Assembly (NCBI RefSeq): GCF_030756675.1
Contig: NZ_JAVBXD010000004.1
Location: 1-64,000, forward strand
Length of the DNA: 64,000 bases
Direction: 5' to 3'
Source of the DNA: Bacillus multifaciens
GTDB lineage: Bacteria; Bacillota; Bacilli; Bacillales; Bacillaceae_G
Made by a program: the position numbers and the translations under genes. The first letter of the stretch is position 1. Each line of letters opens with the position of its first letter. Shown here piece after piece: positions 8,749-17,208 of the stretch. Under the pieces are notes generated by a model. That model was not told the origin of the DNA, did no database searches, and saw only the letters and a list, made by a program, of their open reading frames with translations.

Positions 8749-10263
8749 ATGATAAAAACTCCTAAAGCTATTATTGTTATTTTTGGTGCGACAGGTGATT
8801 TAGCAAAACGGAAATTGTTCCCATCCATTTACAGATTATATCAAAGCGGAAAAATCTCTGAAGATTTCGCTGTTGTTGGTGTTGCTAGAAGACCTTGGTC
8901 TAATGAAATATTTCGCGAAAATGTCAAACGATCTATTCATCACTTTCCAGATGATAATGGCGGTCAAGATATATTTGCTTCCCATTTCTACTATCATCCT
9001 TTTGATGTAACAAACATTTCTTCTTATCATGAGCTTAAAAGTTTGTTAAGCACACTTGATGATAGATATAACACGGCGGGAAATCGCATTTTTTATTTAG
9101 CAATGGCACCTGATTTTTTTGGAACAATTGCTACGAATTTAAAATCAGAAAGATTAACTACTACAGAAGGATGGATTCGATTAATTATAGAAAAGCCATT
9201 TGGACATGACTATGACTCAGCTCAAGAACTAAACAATCAACTGCGCATGGCCTTTACAGAAGAACAAATTTACCGGATTGATCATTACTTAGGAAAAGAA
9301 ATGGTCCAAAATATTAAAGTGATTCGCTTTGCCAACGCTATTTTTGAGCCTCTTTGGAACAGTCAATATATTGCTAACGTTCAAATTACTTCAAGTGAAA
9401 TATTAGGAGTGGAAGATCGAGGACGTTATTATGAGTCTTCCGGTACTCTCCGCGATATGGTACAAAATCATATGCTGCAAATGGTCGCTCTTCTTGCGAT
9501 GGATCCGCCTATTAAGCTAACTGCAGAAGAGATTCGCAGCGAAAAAATTAAGATTTTCCGCGCGTTAAAACCGCTTTCGAATAATGAAGTCGAACAATAC
9601 TTCGTTCGCGGACAGTATGGTCCTGGCATCATAAACGAAAATAAAGTAGTTGGTTACAAAGAAGAAAATGACGTAGATCCAGCATCGAATACAGAAACAT
9701 TTGTTGCAGGTAAGCTAATGATTGAAAATTTCAGATGGACGGGCGTTCCTTTTTATATTCGAACAGGCAAACGTATGCAAGAAAAATCAACTGAAATTGT
9801 TATACAATTTAAAGATTTGCCAATGAATTTATATTTGGGTCAAGAAAGAAAAACCCATCCTAACTTACTCGTTATACATATACAGCCAGATGAGGGAATT
9901 ACACTGCATTTAAATGCACAAAAAACAAATAGCAGTGTAACATCAACTCCCATTAGATTAAGCTATTGTAATAACTGTGCAGATAAAATGAATACACCCG
10001 AGGCCTATGAAATACTCTTATATGATTGCATGCGTGGTGATTCAACCAATTTTGCACATTGGGAGGAAGTGGCCCTTTCTTGGAAATTTGTTGATGTTAT
10101 TTCAAATGTTTGGTCAAATAATAAAGCTACAGAATTCCCGAACTATGAGTCTGGATCAATGGGTCCTAAGGAATCTGATGTCCTATTAGAAAAAGATGAT
10201 TTTCATTGGTGGCCAACTATAACAACTCGTTTCAAAGGAGAGAGTGACAATGAAAATATATGA
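8749..10263 (+). CDS. zwf: Glucose-6-phosphate 1-dehydrogenase
   Basis: 504 residues. It oxidises glucose-6-phosphate to 6-phosphogluconolactone with NADP, the first step of the oxidative pentose phosphate pathway. The Rossmann nucleotide motif VIFGATGDLAKRKLFP is at residues 11-26, the EKPFG motif near 150 and the active-site signature RIDHYLGKE near 178. The start is ATG 8749, preceded by GTGAGG; the frame continues upstream to 8659 but that extension (MNYPTYILHVF) has no ribosome binding site or family match. The last codons overlap the cyclase-family gene by 14 bp, implying cotranscription. Confidence 0.95.
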   Translation: MIKTPKAIIVIFGATGDLAKRKLFPSIYRLYQSGKISEDFAVVGVARRPWSNEIFRENVKRSIHHFPDDNGGQDIFASHFYYHPFDVTNISSYHELKSLLSTLDDRYNTAGNRIFYLAMAPDFFGTIATNLKSERLTTTEGWIRLIIEKPFGHDYDSAQELNNQLRMAFTEEQIYRIDHYLGKEMVQNIKVIRFANAIFEPLWNSQYIANVQITSSEILGVEDRGRYYESSGTLRDMVQNHMLQMVALLAMDPPIKLTAEEIRSEKIKIFRALKPLSNNEVEQYFVRGQYGPGIINENKVVGYKEENDVDPASNTETFVAGKLMIENFRWTGVPFYIRTGKRMQEKSTEIVIQFKDLPMNLYLGQERKTHPNLLVIHIQPDEGITLHLNAQKTNSSVTSTPIRLSYCNNCADKMNTPEAYEILLYDCMRGDSTNFAHWEEVALSWKFVDVISNVWSNNKATEFPNYESGSMGPKESDVLLEKDDFHWWPTITTRFKGESDNENI

Positions 10264-10870
10264 TATAACAACACCTATTTTTGAAGGAATGACTGTTTAC
10301 AAAAATAAACCCGAAAAACAGCCGAAATTTTCTAAAGTCACAAATGCTCATGTAACCGAATCACGTATTGAATTAGATGTTCATACGGGTACACATATCG
10401 ATGCACCTCTTCATATGATTCGTGAAGGAAAGACATTCGAAACCATTCCATTAGAAAAATTAGTTGGAACTGCTAAAGTTTTTGACTTAACAGCTGTGAA
10501 AGATAGGATTACAAAAGCTGATTTAGAAAATCTTGATATTCAAGCTAATGATTTTGTGCTATTTAAAACACAGAATTCATATGAAAACGAATTTAACTTT
10601 GATTTTATTTTTTTAAAAGAGGACGGTGCAAACTATTTAGCAGCCCGAAACATTAGAGGGATTGGGATTGATGCACTTGGTGTTGAGCGTAGTCAACCAG
10701 GGCATCCTACTCATAAAATATTATTTGGCGCAGATATTATCGTTATAGAAGGATTACACTTAAATGAAGTCTCACCTGACAGCTACTTTATGGTGGCAGC
10801 ACCATTAAAATTAGTTGGTACAGATGCCTCTCCAGCACGTGTTCTTCTTTTTAAAGATATACAAGTTTGA
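10250..10870 (+). CDS. Cyclase / kynurenine-formamidase-like metal hydrolase
   Basis: 206 residues. The hallmark metal-binding motif HTGTHIDAPLH (residues 45-55) and a downstream GIDALGVERSQPGHPTH block place it in the cyclase family (PF04199), which includes KynB kynurenine formamidase and isatin hydrolase. The start at ATG 10250 follows AAAGGAG by about 9 bp inside the end of zwf; an in-frame GTG at 10244 is too close to the site. No tryptophan-degradation genes are nearby, so a kynurenine role is not supported; pairing with zwf suggests a different substrate. Confidence 0.85.
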   Translation: MKIYDITTPIFEGMTVYKNKPEKQPKFSKVTNAHVTESRIELDVHTGTHIDAPLHMIREGKTFETIPLEKLVGTAKVFDLTAVKDRITKADLENLDIQANDFVLFKTQNSYENEFNFDFIFLKEDGANYLAARNIRGIGIDALGVERSQPGHPTHKILFGADIIVIEGLHLNEVSPDSYFMVAAPLKLVGTDASPARVLLFKDIQV

Positions 10871-10888
10871 ACTGTTTTTGTAATCAAT

Positions 10889-10922
10889 AAACAGCCCTAT
10901 TTCAATTGGAATAGGGCTGTTT
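10889..10922. terminator. Bidirectional terminator
   Basis: 13-bp perfect stem AAACAGCCCTATT / AATAGGGCTGTTT with an 8-nt loop between the convergent cyclase-family gene and gnd. Confidence 0.85.
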
Positions 10923-10958
10923 AAAATACTAATATTGGTATAACTTTAATAACACCAA

Positions 10959-11864
10959 TTATTCGTTCTTCTCGTTTTTTTCCACAGCATGGCCACCAAA
11001 TTCATTGCGCAATGCCGCTACTACTTTCCCTGTAAATGTATCATTTTCTAACGAACGATACCGCATTAGTAATGACATAGCGATAACAGGCGTTGCCGCT
11101 TGTAGATCAAGAGCTGTTTCAACTGTCCATTTCCCTTCACCTGAAGAATGCATAATTCCTTTAATTTCATTTAATTTTGCATCTTTAGAAAATGCTCGTT
11201 CTGTCAGTTCCATAAGCCATGAACGAATAACTGAACCATGATTCCACACTTTCGCTACTTTTTCATAATCATAATCGAATTCACTTTTCTCTAACACTTC
11301 AAATCCTTCACCAATGGCAGCCATCATTCCATATTCAATGCCATTATGAACCATCTTTAAAAAGTGACCGCTCCCCGCTTTCCCTGCATATATATAACCA
11401 TTTTCTACCGCTGTATCCCGAAAAATAGGTTCTACAATAGCCCAAGCCTCCGGGTCTCCGCCAATCATATAGCAAGCCCCGTGACGCGCACCTTCTGTTC
11501 CACCAGAAGTTCCTGCATCCATAAAATGAATTCCAGCTTCTTTGAAATCATGATAACGCCGAATCGATTCTTTAAAGTGGGAATTACCCGCTTCAATTAC
11601 AATATCTCCTGAACTTAAAAATGGTTTAACTTCACTCATCACCGAATCAACAACAGCATGTGGAACCATAATCCAAATTATCCTCGGTTTGCCTAATTCT
11701 TGAATGAGTTCTTCTAATGTAGTTGTTCCAATAGCCCCGTATCCCTCTATTTCCTTCACCGCATTTGTATTTAAATCAAACGCGACTACTTCATGCTTTT
11801 TATCAATTAAGTTTTGTCCTAAGTTAAGTCCCATTTTCCCTAAACCAATTAAACCAATTTTCAT
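10959..11864 (-). CDS. gnd: 6-phosphogluconate dehydrogenase (decarboxylating), short YqeC-type
   Basis: 301 residues; it converts 6-phosphogluconate to ribulose-5-phosphate and CO2. An N-terminal Rossmann motif (IGLIGLGKMGLNLG), the substrate signature FMDAGTSGGTEGARHG and the catalytic lysine region HFLKMVHNGIEYG are all present. An aspartate at the end of beta-2 (VAFDLN) favours NAD over NADP. It is of the short form (about 300 residues rather than 470) like B. subtilis YqeC. The start is ATG 11864, placed 7 bp after AGGAGGA; the ATG at 11870 is too close. It is functionally linked to the convergent zwf. Confidence 0.9.
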   Translation of the reverse strand: MKIGLIGLGKMGLNLGQNLIDKKHEVVAFDLNTNAVKEIEGYGAIGTTTLEELIQELGKPRIIWIMVPHAVVDSVMSEVKPFLSSGDIVIEAGNSHFKESIRRYHDFKEAGIHFMDAGTSGGTEGARHGACYMIGGDPEAWAIVEPIFRDTAVENGYIYAGKAGSGHFLKMVHNGIEYGMMAAIGEGFEVLEKSEFDYDYEKVAKVWNHGSVIRSWLMELTERAFSKDAKLNEIKGIMHSSGEGKWTVETALDLQAATPVIAMSLLMRYRSLENDTFTGKVVAALRNEFGGHAVEKNEKNE

Positions 11865-12086
11865 GTTCATTTCCTCCTAAAAAAAGAAGTTTTCCTATGT
11901 ACTTATCTTTCTCCATATTGATAATATATAGTTACTTGAAAACATAAACTCGCCCTAAAACACCTCATCACAAATTACATAAAAATAAACACGTTCCAAA
12001 TATATTTTGCACAAATTCGTATTAGTAGATACACTGTAACTAGACATCGGAATTTGAATTTTCAAACAATTAAAAGGGGTGTTACC

Positions 12087-12374
12087 ATGTATAAAAAACA
12101 ACTCACGCATTCCAATAACATCAATTATTTATTATTTGAGCCTACACATGATAATAAACACGTTACGATTATTATTTATCATGGCTGGGGCTCAAGTATA
12201 TACAATCAAACTTTTCATGAACTAGCTCTAGCATCTGGAGAAATTGCAAAATCTCATCTCTCACTTACTCTCTATCCTCACATAAACCACTCTATTAGCT
12301 TACCGATGCTTGAAAACATCGTAAATTGGATAGAAGAAAAATTTGTTATAACAAAAAACACTCATCAATTATGA
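12087..12374 (+). pseudogene. Internally deleted alpha/beta hydrolase
   Basis: 95 codons from ATG 12087 (AAAGGGG upstream). The front is a normal alpha/beta-hydrolase opening (NYLLFEP, VTIIIYHGWGSS with the oxyanion-hole HG), and the end reads as the family tail (LTLYPHINHS with the expected late histidine, then ENIVNWIEEKF). About 130-150 residues including the nucleophile elbow GxSxG are missing without a frame shift. It is therefore probably inactive. A terminator follows immediately. Confidence 0.6.
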
Positions 12375-12388
12375 AAAGATGAGTGTTT
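12356..12388 (+). terminator. Terminator
   Basis: Stem AAACACTCATC / GATGAGTGTTT, with the stop codon of the hydrolase remnant in the loop, followed by CTTT. Confidence 0.75.
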
Positions 12389-12552
12389 CTTTATGTAAAG
12401 TACTGTCTATAGAAAACAAATTTTTATCTGATCTATGTATCTTCAAAAGATTTAACATACCAATAATAAAAATTGGAAATAACAGCGCATACAATATTCA
12501 TTATTCTAAAATCGATGTTATATTATGTACATTACAACAATTCTAACAAAAA

Positions 12553-13437
12553 TCAAAATTCCGCTAGGATTGGAAACTTCATCTCATTAAATTCAACAGG
12601 AAGTTCTCCTCTTACCATTAAACGTTTCTTTGATTCATATAATTTTAAATCAGCATCCTCCACCCCTAATTGATCAGGAGAGAAATAAAATTCAATTGTG
12701 TGGAATGCTTCTGGAATTACCGCACATAGTTCATCTAAAATAGGCATCAATTCACTTATTACTCCGTATAACTTCAATACACCCTCTTCAATTTCATAAA
12801 CAAGTATAGCGTTTAGTTCTTCTGAAAAATAAAGTTTCTTGTTCCATTTTTCATCATACATATTTAAGTAGAAAGATGACTGATAGTGTAACGGTGCAAA
12901 AACTCGTGAAAGACGTTCTTTATTTTCAAATATATCTTTTATAAGCTGCACATTTTTTTCATCAAAAAAATCTAATTTTCGAATAGATGATAACCTTTGT
13001 TCACTCTTTTCATACTGTAAAGTCGCTATATATTCTTTTACTACATTAAAACCGAATGGTGTATATAACTCTGGAGTTTCTGTAAATAAAAATGAATAGT
13101 TATACTCCTCATCAATCTTTTGCAACACTTCACCAAACAGCTGCTTCATAAAACCTTTTTTACGATAATTAGGATGTGTCATTACAGATTGAATACCAGC
13201 TGCTTTTATACGTTCTCCCCCTACCATCATTGGCATTGAAAACATAGATACATTTGCAATGGCTTCATCTTCTTCAAATAAAGTTAACGGCGAGTATGTC
13301 TCATCCCAAAATCCTTTTTTATAAAAATCTTGTAATGTATGTGTTGGAATGTGAAATACTCTTTCAAACAAATCGTATAATCGCTCTCTTCGCTCATTTT
13401 CAAACGTGTAATTAGCACAAACCATAATTTTATCCAT
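12553..13437 (-). CDS. Eis-like GNAT acetyltransferase
   Basis: 294 residues from ATG 13437 (GGAGG 6 bp upstream). The N-terminal GNAT domain carries GIQSVMTHPNYRKKGFMKQLF (the acetyl-CoA loop, residues about 81-101) and LFTETPELYTPFGF; a second, weaker GNAT-like half and a C-terminal segment follow. This two-part layout resembles Eis and related multi-domain GNATs rather than single-domain ones. The acceptor substrate is unknown. Single gene with about 600 bp of AT-rich gene-free DNA upstream. Confidence 0.75.
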   Translation of the reverse strand: MDKIMVCANYTFENERRERLYDLFERVFHIPTHTLQDFYKKGFWDETYSPLTLFEEDEAIANVSMFSMPMMVGGERIKAAGIQSVMTHPNYRKKGFMKQLFGEVLQKIDEEYNYSFLFTETPELYTPFGFNVVKEYIATLQYEKSEQRLSSIRKLDFFDEKNVQLIKDIFENKERLSRVFAPLHYQSSFYLNMYDEKWNKKLYFSEELNAILVYEIEEGVLKLYGVISELMPILDELCAVIPEAFHTIEFYFSPDQLGVEDADLKLYESKKRLMVRGELPVEFNEMKFPILAEF

Positions 13438-14054
13438 GTTGTTCCTCCACTTGCAAATTACTACTTATTCCCCTTACTTTTTGGCTGTAAATATTATGAA
13501 GTGATGTAAAGAATAAGTGCTATCTTTCAACATATTATCACAAATTTTTTAAAAAAGTTTTATATTAATAAAAATATATTTGTAATATTATAAAGTCGAA
13601 TAGAAGAATATTCTTATATATTAATATAATAATTATATAACAAACACTGTAAACACTTGGTTTTAAGCGTTGTTCTAAACTAAATATAGTTGATCAAATA
13701 TAGTTTTTTATTTCACATTTTTCATTTTCTGATTTTCATTTTTTATTTTTTATTTTCATTTTCCTAATTCTTTACATCTTATTTTTTTAATAAAACTTCC
13801 ATCTTAATTTTTCATGTACAACAGCTATTTAATTCATTATATCGTTTCTCTATTCAAAAAACATCGAACAATTAAAATTTTCTTAATTTTCATTTGCTAT
13901 CTAGTGATAATAGTTTAAAATAGTTCAAAATGTATTTTATTTAGAAAGGGAATTTTCATATGTATCACTATGTAACAGACATATAGTAACTGTAACGCAT
14001 ATCGTGGACCTCCTCTTATATTCAAACTATAAAATATACTTAGGAGGAATAACC
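13438..14054. other. Gene-free AT-rich stretch
   Basis: Very AT-rich with runs such as TTTTCATTTTCTGATTTTCATT and a repeated AAATATAGTT pair around 13685-13710. No frame, repeat family or RNA structure could be supported. Confidence 0.4.
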
Positions 14055-14807
14055 ATGAAGGATACTTTTTACCATTTTGTTAAACAAGCTAATCAACCTT
14101 TTCAAGGATGGAATTTCTCATTCCTTGAAGATACTGGAAGACTAAGTACAGAACCACTTCCATGGAGCTATTCATCAATCGTATTACAATATATGCATCA
14201 TGTTGATAACATGCTTGATATGGGAACTGGTGGCGGCGAGTTTTTATCTTTACTAACCCCTCTCCCTGCTAGAACCGCAGCAACAGAAGGATATGCTCCA
14301 AATATCGCTTTGGCAAAATCTAAACTAGAACCTTTAGGTGTAGCTGTTCATGCAATCGAAGATGATACGCATTTGCCATTTGCAAACGATCAATTTGATT
14401 TGATTATTAACAAACATGAATCATATTGCGAAACAGAAGTAATAAGAACTTTAAAGCCAGACGGTATTTTTATTACTCAACAAGTTGGTGGATTAGATAA
14501 TTTGGAATTAAACCACCTTCTTCATGCATATACTGAAAGTGAGTACAGTTATTGGGATATGCAATATGCCTCCTCACAACTGAAACAATCTGGATTTCAA
14601 ATCCTTAAACAACAAGAATACTTTCCTTACCAGCGCTTTTACGACATCGGTAGCATTATCTATTATTTAAAAGCAATTCCATGGCAAATTCCTGATTTTT
14701 CGGTATCAAAATATGAAGAGCAATTGCTTCATGTCCATAACCACATTCAACAAAATGGATTTATTGAAATAAAAGCACATCGCTTTTACATTGTAGCTTC
14801 TTTTTAA
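14055..14807 (+). CDS. Class I SAM-dependent methyltransferase
   Basis: 250 residues, ATG 14055 after AGGAGG. The SAM motif I is NMLDMGTGGGEFLSLL near residues 55-70, an acidic post-II loop AATEGYAPN follows, and motif IV DLIINKHESYCETEVIRTLKPDGIFI is typical of the Methyltransf_11/25 group. The fixed LKPDG turn confirms the fold. The substrate is unknown; similar proteins are often misnamed rRNA methyltransferases. It is a single gene. Confidence 0.85.
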   Translation: MKDTFYHFVKQANQPFQGWNFSFLEDTGRLSTEPLPWSYSSIVLQYMHHVDNMLDMGTGGGEFLSLLTPLPARTAATEGYAPNIALAKSKLEPLGVAVHAIEDDTHLPFANDQFDLIINKHESYCETEVIRTLKPDGIFITQQVGGLDNLELNHLLHAYTESEYSYWDMQYASSQLKQSGFQILKQQEYFPYQRFYDIGSIIYYLKAIPWQIPDFSVSKYEEQLLHVHNHIQQNGFIEIKAHRFYIVASF

Positions 14808-14813
14808 TTCATC

Positions 14814-14848
14814 GCCTCTCCAAGCTAAATCACTCTGCATGGAGAGGC
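14814..14848. terminator. Hairpin after the methyltransferase gene
   Basis: Stem GCCTCTCC / GGAGAGGC with a 19-nt loop, 7 bp past the stop codon. There is no T-run, so it may be an inefficient terminator or an RNA-stability hairpin. Confidence 0.45.
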
Positions 14849-14945
14849 AGTATGATAGCAAAAGCAAAAATGTTACCATCACTTGCAATATTTCTCATTT
14901 CATTGTAAAATGAAACCATAGAATATGATATACAGGCAAATCCAC

Positions 14946-15011
14946 TTCACATATTATCAAGCATCAATAGGGATGATATGCGTTCCTTATGGGTTTTTGA
15001 TAATATGTGAA
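14946..15011 (+). ncRNA. Structured leader or small RNA upstream of the cold-shock gene
   Basis: A perfect 15-bp stem (TTCACATATTATCAA at 14946-14960 with its complement at 14997-15011) encloses a 36-nt loop, followed by ATTTTTATTTTC. It sits 70 bp before the csp start. A plausible promoter is just upstream (TTGTAA then TATGAT or TGATAT, about 14903-14930). It could be the long 5' leader usual for csp mRNAs, or an independent small RNA ending at a terminator. Confidence 0.5.
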
Positions 15012-15081
15012 TTTTTATTTTCATTAGAAATAAGACGGATCATATTACACTTATTTTTTTTATTTTTAGGAGGCATTTACC

Positions 15082-15285
15082 ATGACATTAACAGGTAAAG
15101 TAAAATGGTTTAACAGCGAAAAAGGTTTCGGATTCATCGAAGTTGCAGACGGAAACGACGTATTCGTTCACTTCTCAGCTATTACTGGCGACGGTTTCAA
15201 ATCTCTTGACGAAGGTCAAGAAGTTAGCTTCGAAGTTGAAGAAGGAAACCGCGGACCTCAAGCTAAAAACGTTGTAAAGCTATAA
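15082..15285 (+). CDS. Cold-shock protein (CspA family)
   Basis: 67 residues, the standard Csp length. RNP1 (KGFGFIEV) and RNP2 (VFVHFSAI) RNA-binding motifs are intact, and the ending [13 protein letters not shown] is typical of Bacillus Csps. It acts as a single-stranded nucleic-acid chaperone in the cytoplasm. The start has a strong AGGAGG with a 8-bp gap. A hairpin leader precedes it, a strong terminator follows, and the next gene encodes a YdjO-type cold-inducible protein. Which of the several paralogues (CspA to CspF) it is cannot be settled here. Confidence 0.95.
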   Translation: MTLTGKVKWFNSEKGFGFIEVADGNDVFVHFSAITGDGFKSLDEGQEVSFEVEEGNRGPQAKNVVKL

Positions 15286-15295
15286 TTTAGACAAT

Positions 15296-15332
15296 AAAAA
15301 GGTTGTTAACATGAACGGTTAACAACCTTTTT
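15296..15332 (+). terminator. Terminator of csp
   Basis: 15-bp perfect stem AAAAAGGTTGTTAAC / GTTAACAACCTTTTT with a 7-nt loop directly after the csp stop codon. Confidence 0.9.
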
Positions 15333-15372
15333 AATTATATAAACACTTATTTCACATAAAAGGAGTGATCTC

Positions 15373-15558
15373 ATGTATCGTAATAAAAAGAACGACGTTG
15401 CAGAAGTAGCACCGGAAGAAATCCCAGTTTGGGAATGTGAGTCAGAGGAGTGCTTAGGGTGGATGCGAAAAAACTTTGCATTTGAAGAACATCCAAAATG
15501 TCCTTTATGTGGAAGTGAAATGAAAAGCGGAGAACGTTTATTGCCTCGATTGGGATAA
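15373..15558 (+). CDS. ydjO: YdjO-like cold-inducible small zinc protein
   Basis: 61 residues, ATG 15373 after AAAGGAG. Four cysteines arranged as WECESEECLGW and KCPLCGSEM form a likely zinc ribbon. The sequence matches what I know of the YdjO family, noted in Bacillus as cold-inducible. Its place right after a csp gene supports a cold-shock role. The molecular function is unknown. It has its own terminator (15573-15598) and is separated from csp by another, so it may have its own promoter or depend on read-through. Confidence 0.85.
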   Translation: MYRNKKNDVAEVAPEEIPVWECESEECLGWMRKNFAFEEHPKCPLCGSEMKSGERLLPRLG

Positions 15559-15572
15559 ATTTTTTTGTAAGC

Positions 15573-15598
15573 ACCTTGCAGAATATGCTCTGCAAGGT
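15573..15598 (+). terminator. Terminator of the ydjO-like gene
   Basis: Stem ACCTTGCAGA / TCTGCAAGGT, 6-nt loop, followed by a seven-T run. Confidence 0.9.
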
Positions 15599-15628
15599 TT
15601 TTTTATACTTCCTAGTTTGACTCCAAAT

Positions 15629-15800
15629 CTATATGAATAACTCCCCCTCTTCAATTTTAGGACTAACCTCTTCTTGATCATAATAAGTTGTTATAGAGTA
15701 ACATTTTAATCGCTGAGCTTTTCTTCTCATCTCTAATTATTAACTGAACCCATCAAGTACCGTGTTAGCGGCTAACTCCCAACTATTTTCTTTACTTCAT
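15629..15800 (-). pseudogene. Possible remnant of a minus-strand gene
   Basis: Two short minus-strand frames look coding: SKENSWELAANTVLDGFS ending near 15745, then a 33-codon frame from ATG 15730 to TAG 15629 (MRRKAQRLKCYSITTYYDQ, then EEVSPKIEEGELFI). They are in different contexts with stops between them and no ribosome binding site. Probably a decayed gene; not recognised. Confidence 0.25.
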
Positions 15801-15859
15801 CACCTTAAAATAAGAACTTTACTACTTAAAATTGAGAGATAAAAATGGAGTGTGGTGTT

Positions 15860-16597
15860 ATGGAGCGACTTTGGCTTCCGATAATTGTTACGTTTTTTTC
15901 ATTTGGTGGGTTGCTATTGGGCGGAATTGTCGGACTTGCAACAAAACGAATAGTGGAAGAACAAACATTTCGCTTATACGCTCTTTGCGGTGGGATTCTA
16001 CTTGGATTGTTACTATTTGAAATCATTCCAGAAACATTTTCAAGTTATGAAATAATCGGACCCATCCTCGGTAGTACCATTGGAATTTTAATGATGCGTT
16101 TAATAGATCACTACTGTCATCAGTTTATGATACATAAAAACGATCACCAAACATGGCAAACTTTTTTAATTCTTTCCTTTGCCATTTTTATTCACAATCT
16201 ACCTAGCGGTTTTGCGTTAGGAACTGCTTTTACAACGCATCATGAATCCACTCTTTCTTTCTTACTAGCCATTATTATTCATCATGTTCCCGAAGGCCTT
16301 GCCTTAATTATCGCTTTCTTATTTACTCAGCATAAATATATACCTTTTATCTTAATCATCCTCTTTTTATCAATCATTCTTGGTTTAAGCACTGCGTTTG
16401 GTATGATCATTAACAGTAAAACGATTCATTTACCCAGCTTAATAATGGGAAGCGCCATCGGTTCTTTAGGGTATGTAACAATCCATGAAATCCTTTGGAA
16501 AGCAAAACAGAACCTATCATTACTCTCTTTTCTTTCTTGGACTGTTGTTGGATGTTTACTTATTATCGTTGTTATGCCCTTTGTAAGTCATCATTGA
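15860..16597 (+). CDS. ZIP-family divalent metal transporter
   Basis: 245 residues with about eight hydrophobic spans. The two ZIP signatures are present: IHNLPSGFALG in TM4 and IHHVPEGLAL in TM5, which supply the binuclear metal centre. The first helix pair (GGLLLGGIVGLATKR, LCGGILLGLLLFEIIPE) matches the ZupT/GufA-like subgroup. It probably imports zinc or another divalent ion across the plasma membrane. The ATG at 15860 is preferred to 15845, having GGAG 9-10 bp upstream. Confidence 0.9.
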   Translation: MERLWLPIIVTFFSFGGLLLGGIVGLATKRIVEEQTFRLYALCGGILLGLLLFEIIPETFSSYEIIGPILGSTIGILMMRLIDHYCHQFMIHKNDHQTWQTFLILSFAIFIHNLPSGFALGTAFTTHHESTLSFLLAIIIHHVPEGLALIIAFLFTQHKYIPFILIILFLSIILGLSTAFGMIINSKTIHLPSLIMGSAIGSLGYVTIHEILWKAKQNLSLLSFLSWTVVGCLLIIVVMPFVSHH

Positions 16598-16704
16598 ATA
16601 GTCCCCTATCCACTTTATAGTTTCATCAAAGAACGAGCTTACTGGTGATGCTTCTAAAACTTTATATTTAAAGAAGGAAAAGTTGATTTACCGCCTTTAT
16701 AAAA

Positions 16705-16760
16705 AATACAAGGAGAAGACGGTGAGTATATTTTACAAACCGCTGTCTTCTCCTTGTATT
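16705..16760 (-). terminator. Terminator of the Nudix gene
   Basis: 16-bp perfect stem (AATACAAGGAGAAGAC and its complement) with a 24-nt loop that can itself pair. On the minus strand it ends in a T-run. Confidence 0.8.
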
Positions 16761-16769
16761 TGACTGCCC

Positions 16770-17177
16770 TTAAAAAGTCACCATAAATGGCTGACTGTCT
16801 TCATCTAAACAATGTAAAATGCGCTCTTTGAAATTTTTCCATGTTATCATTTGAAGCGCTTCTTCAATTGAAAAATAGCCAACTTCTAAGCTTTCACTAC
16901 TCGTTGTAAATTGTCCTCCAATTGGCTTTCCTACGAACAAATGATTACATATACACTGTGAAACATTTTGATACACTCCGCAGTACTTCACAATTTCAAT
17001 ATCAATACCAGTTTCCTCTTTCGCTTCCCGAATGGCACCTATTGGGATTGCTTCTCCTTCTTCCACTTGACCACCTGGAAGCTCCCAGCCTCGCTTTGGA
17101 CCTTTTAAAAGTAAAATTTCGTTTTTATCGTTTAACACGACTGTTGCGGCACTTACAATATGTTTCGGATAAGGCAA
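16770..17177 (-). CDS. Nudix hydrolase
   Basis: 135 residues from TTG 17177, which has AAGGAGG 7 bp upstream; the longer frame to 17249 runs through that site. The Nudix box is complete: G-G-Q-V-E-E-G-E near residue 43 through REAKEETGIDIE. These proteins hydrolyse a nucleoside diphosphate linked to another moiety, using Mg bound by the REUEE glutamates. The substrate is not predictable. It lies 31 bp after the DUF4937 gene on the same strand and may be cotranscribed. Confidence 0.9.
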   Translation of the reverse strand: MPYPKHIVSAATVVLNDKNEILLLKGPKRGWELPGGQVEEGEAIPIGAIREAKEETGIDIEIVKYCGVYQNVSQCICNHLFVGKPIGGQFTTSSESLEVGYFSIEEALQMITWKNFKERILHCLDEDSQPFMVTF

Positions 17178-17208
17178 ACCTACTCCTCCTTTAAAGAAAC
17201 TGCTAACT

